Below are positions 62,529 through 64,000 of a stretch of 64,000 bases of DNA, in pieces. The DNA is from Streptomyces sp. WMMB 322. Its GTDB lineage: Bacteria > Actinomycetota > Actinomycetes > Streptomycetales > Streptomycetaceae. The DNA is taken from NCBI RefSeq assembly GCF_900090145.1, contig NZ_FMHI01000007.1, positions 62,001-126,000 on the forward strand, written 5' to 3'. The translations under genes and the position numbers were made by a program. Positions within the stretch are counted from its first letter, which is position 1, and every line of letters starts with the position of its first letter. Under the pieces are notes generated by a model that searched no databases, was not told the origin of the DNA, and saw only the letters and a program-made list of their open reading frames with translations.

Positions 62529-63542
62529 TCAGCGGTTGACGGAGCACTCGGCCGTCGCTCGGGCAGCACGCCGCCTGCGCCGCCACAGCACGAGCGGCAC
62601 CGCACCGGCGAGACCGGCGGCCGCGGGCACCGCATCGGCGGCCTTCGAGGCGAGCCCCTTCTGGTCGAAGGTGTCGGGCACCGGCAGCCCCGACCAGCGC
62701 GTGACCGGCCAGGCAACCACGATGGCGCGTCCGACGACCCTGTCCGTGGGGATCATGCCGTTGTCCACCTTCCGGTGGAAGCGCGAGTCCAGGGAGTCCT
62801 GACGGTGGTCGCCCATGACCCACATCTTGCCCACGGGCACCTCGACCGGGCCGAACGGCTTGTCGTCGCACGGGGTGTTCCCGGGGAAGAGATAGGACTC
62901 CTCGAGCGCCTTGCCGTTGATCTCCACCGGGCCGCCGCGCTTGCACTCGACCCTGTCGCCGCCGACGGCGATGACACGCTTGATCAGGTCCTGCTCGTCG
63001 GCGGAAGGCATCAGGCCGATGGCGCTCAGCACGGTCTGCACGGCACCGCCCGCCCCGCTCGGCTGCGGCACCGGCGCCTCGTTCAGCCAGCCGCCCGGGT
63101 CGTGGAAGACGACGACCTCTCCCCGTTCCGGTTCCGAACCGAACCAGGGGGTGAGCTTGTCGACCAGCACCCTGTCCCCGACCTGCAGTGTGTTCTGCAT
63201 GGAGTTCGACGGAATGGAGAACGCCTGGACGAGGAACGTCTTGATCAGCAGCGCAAGGATCAGGGCGATGCCGATGAGGATCGGCAACTCCTTGAAGAAC
63301 GACCGCTGCTGCCTGTTGTGGCTGTCCGGCGTGTGATCACTTGTGGTGCCGTCTTCCGCACCCGTGCTCACGCTGATGTCACTGCCTCTCTCTGCGGTCG
63401 GCGGCGCATCCCGCGCCGCGCTCTGTGCTCCGGGCCCCGAAGCGGACACGGATTCGGATGCCTCAGGGCTTCTGGTCTCCGTGCCGCTCTCGCCCTCGTT
63501 CTCTCCGGAACCGGAACGAGCGCCGACCGCCAAGTCCCCCAC
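62529..63542 (-). CDS. Type I signal peptidase (second of the cluster)
   Basis: A 337-residue signal peptidase. A long Ser/Glu/Gly-rich cytoplasmic tail (about 80 residues) precedes the membrane segment LPILIGIALILALLIKTFLV. The catalytic Ser is in IPSNSMQNTL and the Lys in LIKRVIAVGGDRVEC. VMGDHRQDSLDSR is the family box, and a C-terminal membrane segment follows. I chose GTG 63542 because AGGAG lies five bases upstream; GTG 63548 overlaps that site. The first 80 bases overlap the end of the upstream signal peptidase gene. Confidence 0.92.
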   Translation of the reverse strand: MGDLAVGARSGSGENEGESGTETRSPEASESVSASGPGAQSAARDAPPTAERGSDISVSTGAEDGTTSDHTPDSHNRQQRSFFKELPILIGIALILALLIKTFLVQAFSIPSNSMQNTLQVGDRVLVDKLTPWFGSEPERGEVVVFHDPGGWLNEAPVPQPSGAGGAVQTVLSAIGLMPSADEQDLIKRVIAVGGDRVECKRGGPVEINGKALEESYLFPGNTPCDDKPFGPVEVPVGKMWVMGDHRQDSLDSRFHRKVDNGMIPTDRVVGRAIVVAWPVTRWSGLPVPDTFDQKGLASKAADAVPAAAGLAGAVPLVLWRRRRRAARATAECSVNR

Positions 63543-64000
63543 AATCACTCCTCACAATCCACTGCCGCCTGTTCCACATACGGGACAGGCCCACCACTCC
63601 CATAACGAGCGGGAGTTCCGCAGGGATCGGATATTGCGTCAGTCGGTTGTCACCCTCCCCGACCGGCGGAGCAGCAGCTGATCCGCCCGGGGCGCCGGGC
63701 ACGGCGCTGAACGAGTCCGAGGCCTCCAGCTTGCCCCAGTGGTCGAACGGCCACGCGATCACGACCGCCCGTCCCTGGACCCTTCCCTCCGGGACGGTGC
63801 CGCCCTTCTCACGCAGATGGAACCTGGAGTCGGCGGAGTTGGCGCGGTGGTCGCCCATGACGAACACGCGGCCGACCGGCACTTTCACGTCGAACTTGAT
63901 CTCTGAAGGCTTGTTGCCCGGATTGATGTACGGCTCCTCGATCGGCTTGCCGTTCACGGTCACTTTGCCTTGTGCGTTGCAGCACTTGACCTCGTCGCCG
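63463..64000 (-). CDS. Type I signal peptidase (first of the cluster), C-terminal part
   Basis: The N-terminus and catalytic Ser/Lys lie beyond the right edge. The visible part has GDEVKCCNAQG, then VTVNGKPIEEPYINPGNK and the family box FVMGDHRANSADSR. A hydrophobic C-terminal segment (LPLVMGVVGLSRM) is followed by a basic tail (RRSFRFRRERGRERHGDQKP) that reads 80 bases into the next gene. The cluster of three adjacent peptidases is a known Streptomyces feature. Confidence 0.9.
   Translation of the reverse strand, partial: GDEVKCCNAQGKVTVNGKPIEEPYINPGNKPSEIKFDVKVPVGRVFVMGDHRANSADSRFHLREKGGTVPEGRVQGRAVVIAWPFDHWGKLEASDSFSAVPGAPGGSAAAPPVGEGDNRLTQYPIPAELPLVMGVVGLSRMWNRRQWIVRSDCGGLGGRRSFRFRRERGRERHGDQKP

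Overview
The window is a 64 kb piece of a high-GC actinobacterial chromosome, almost certainly Streptomyces or a close relative. The evidence is third-position GC bias, frequent GTG and TTG starts, GTGA/ATGA stop-start overlaps, the sporulation sigma factor gene whiG, clustered type I signal peptidase genes, and core gene order (dxr - M50 protease - ispG; rpsB - tsf - pyrH - frr - cdsA - rlmN) matching what I recall of the Streptomyces core. No tRNA, rRNA, CRISPR array or intact insertion sequence was seen.

Layout. 1-8.5 kb (mostly minus strand): the N-terminal part of proS, two GNAT acetyltransferases, ispG, a site-2-type M50 protease, dxr, and a long acyl-CoA dehydrogenase. 8.8-11 kb: an overlapping pair of a phosphotriesterase-like amidohydrolase and a metallophosphoesterase, then a SnoaL-like protein. 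11.2-33.6 kb: a nitrogen and polyamine catabolic region. It holds a semialdehyde-type dehydrogenase, a PucR regulator, a membrane-anchored ATPase, gabT, a PAP2 phosphatase, a six-gene operon (aminobutyraldehyde dehydrogenase - potD - potA - potB - potC - FAD amine oxidase), an adenosine/aminodeoxyfutalosine deaminase-like gene, a second aminobutyraldehyde dehydrogenase, and a divergent Lrp regulator coupled to a class III aminotransferase. Together these genes could import putrescine or spermidine, oxidise it to aminoaldehydes and GABA, and pass the nitrogen on by transamination. 33.6-38.8 kb: a second PucR regulator, a sodium:solute symporter and a thiamine-diphosphate enzyme. 39-46.4 kb: an unusual ABC ATPase with its membrane partner, a LOG-family protein, and a thiamine transporter (thiB-thiP-thiQ) behind a clear TPP riboswitch.

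46.6-49.7 kb: rlmN, then a scar of foreign DNA between rlmN and cdsA. It contains a truncated membrane-anchored ORF, two different transposase C-terminal remnants, and between them an intact 269-residue gene of lower GC and non-Streptomyces codon use, built from two copies of one domain. This is the most unusual part of the window. 49.8-54.6 kb: cdsA, frr, pyrH, tsf and rpsB. 55.1-64 kb: an M23 peptidase, a TetR regulator, whiG, the dprA - comM - yraN operon, a DUF2469 gene and three adjacent type I signal peptidase genes, the first running off the right edge.

Starts were chosen by Shine-Dalgarno position, stop-start overlap and where family homology begins. Functions are inferred by reading the proteins; no database search was possible.
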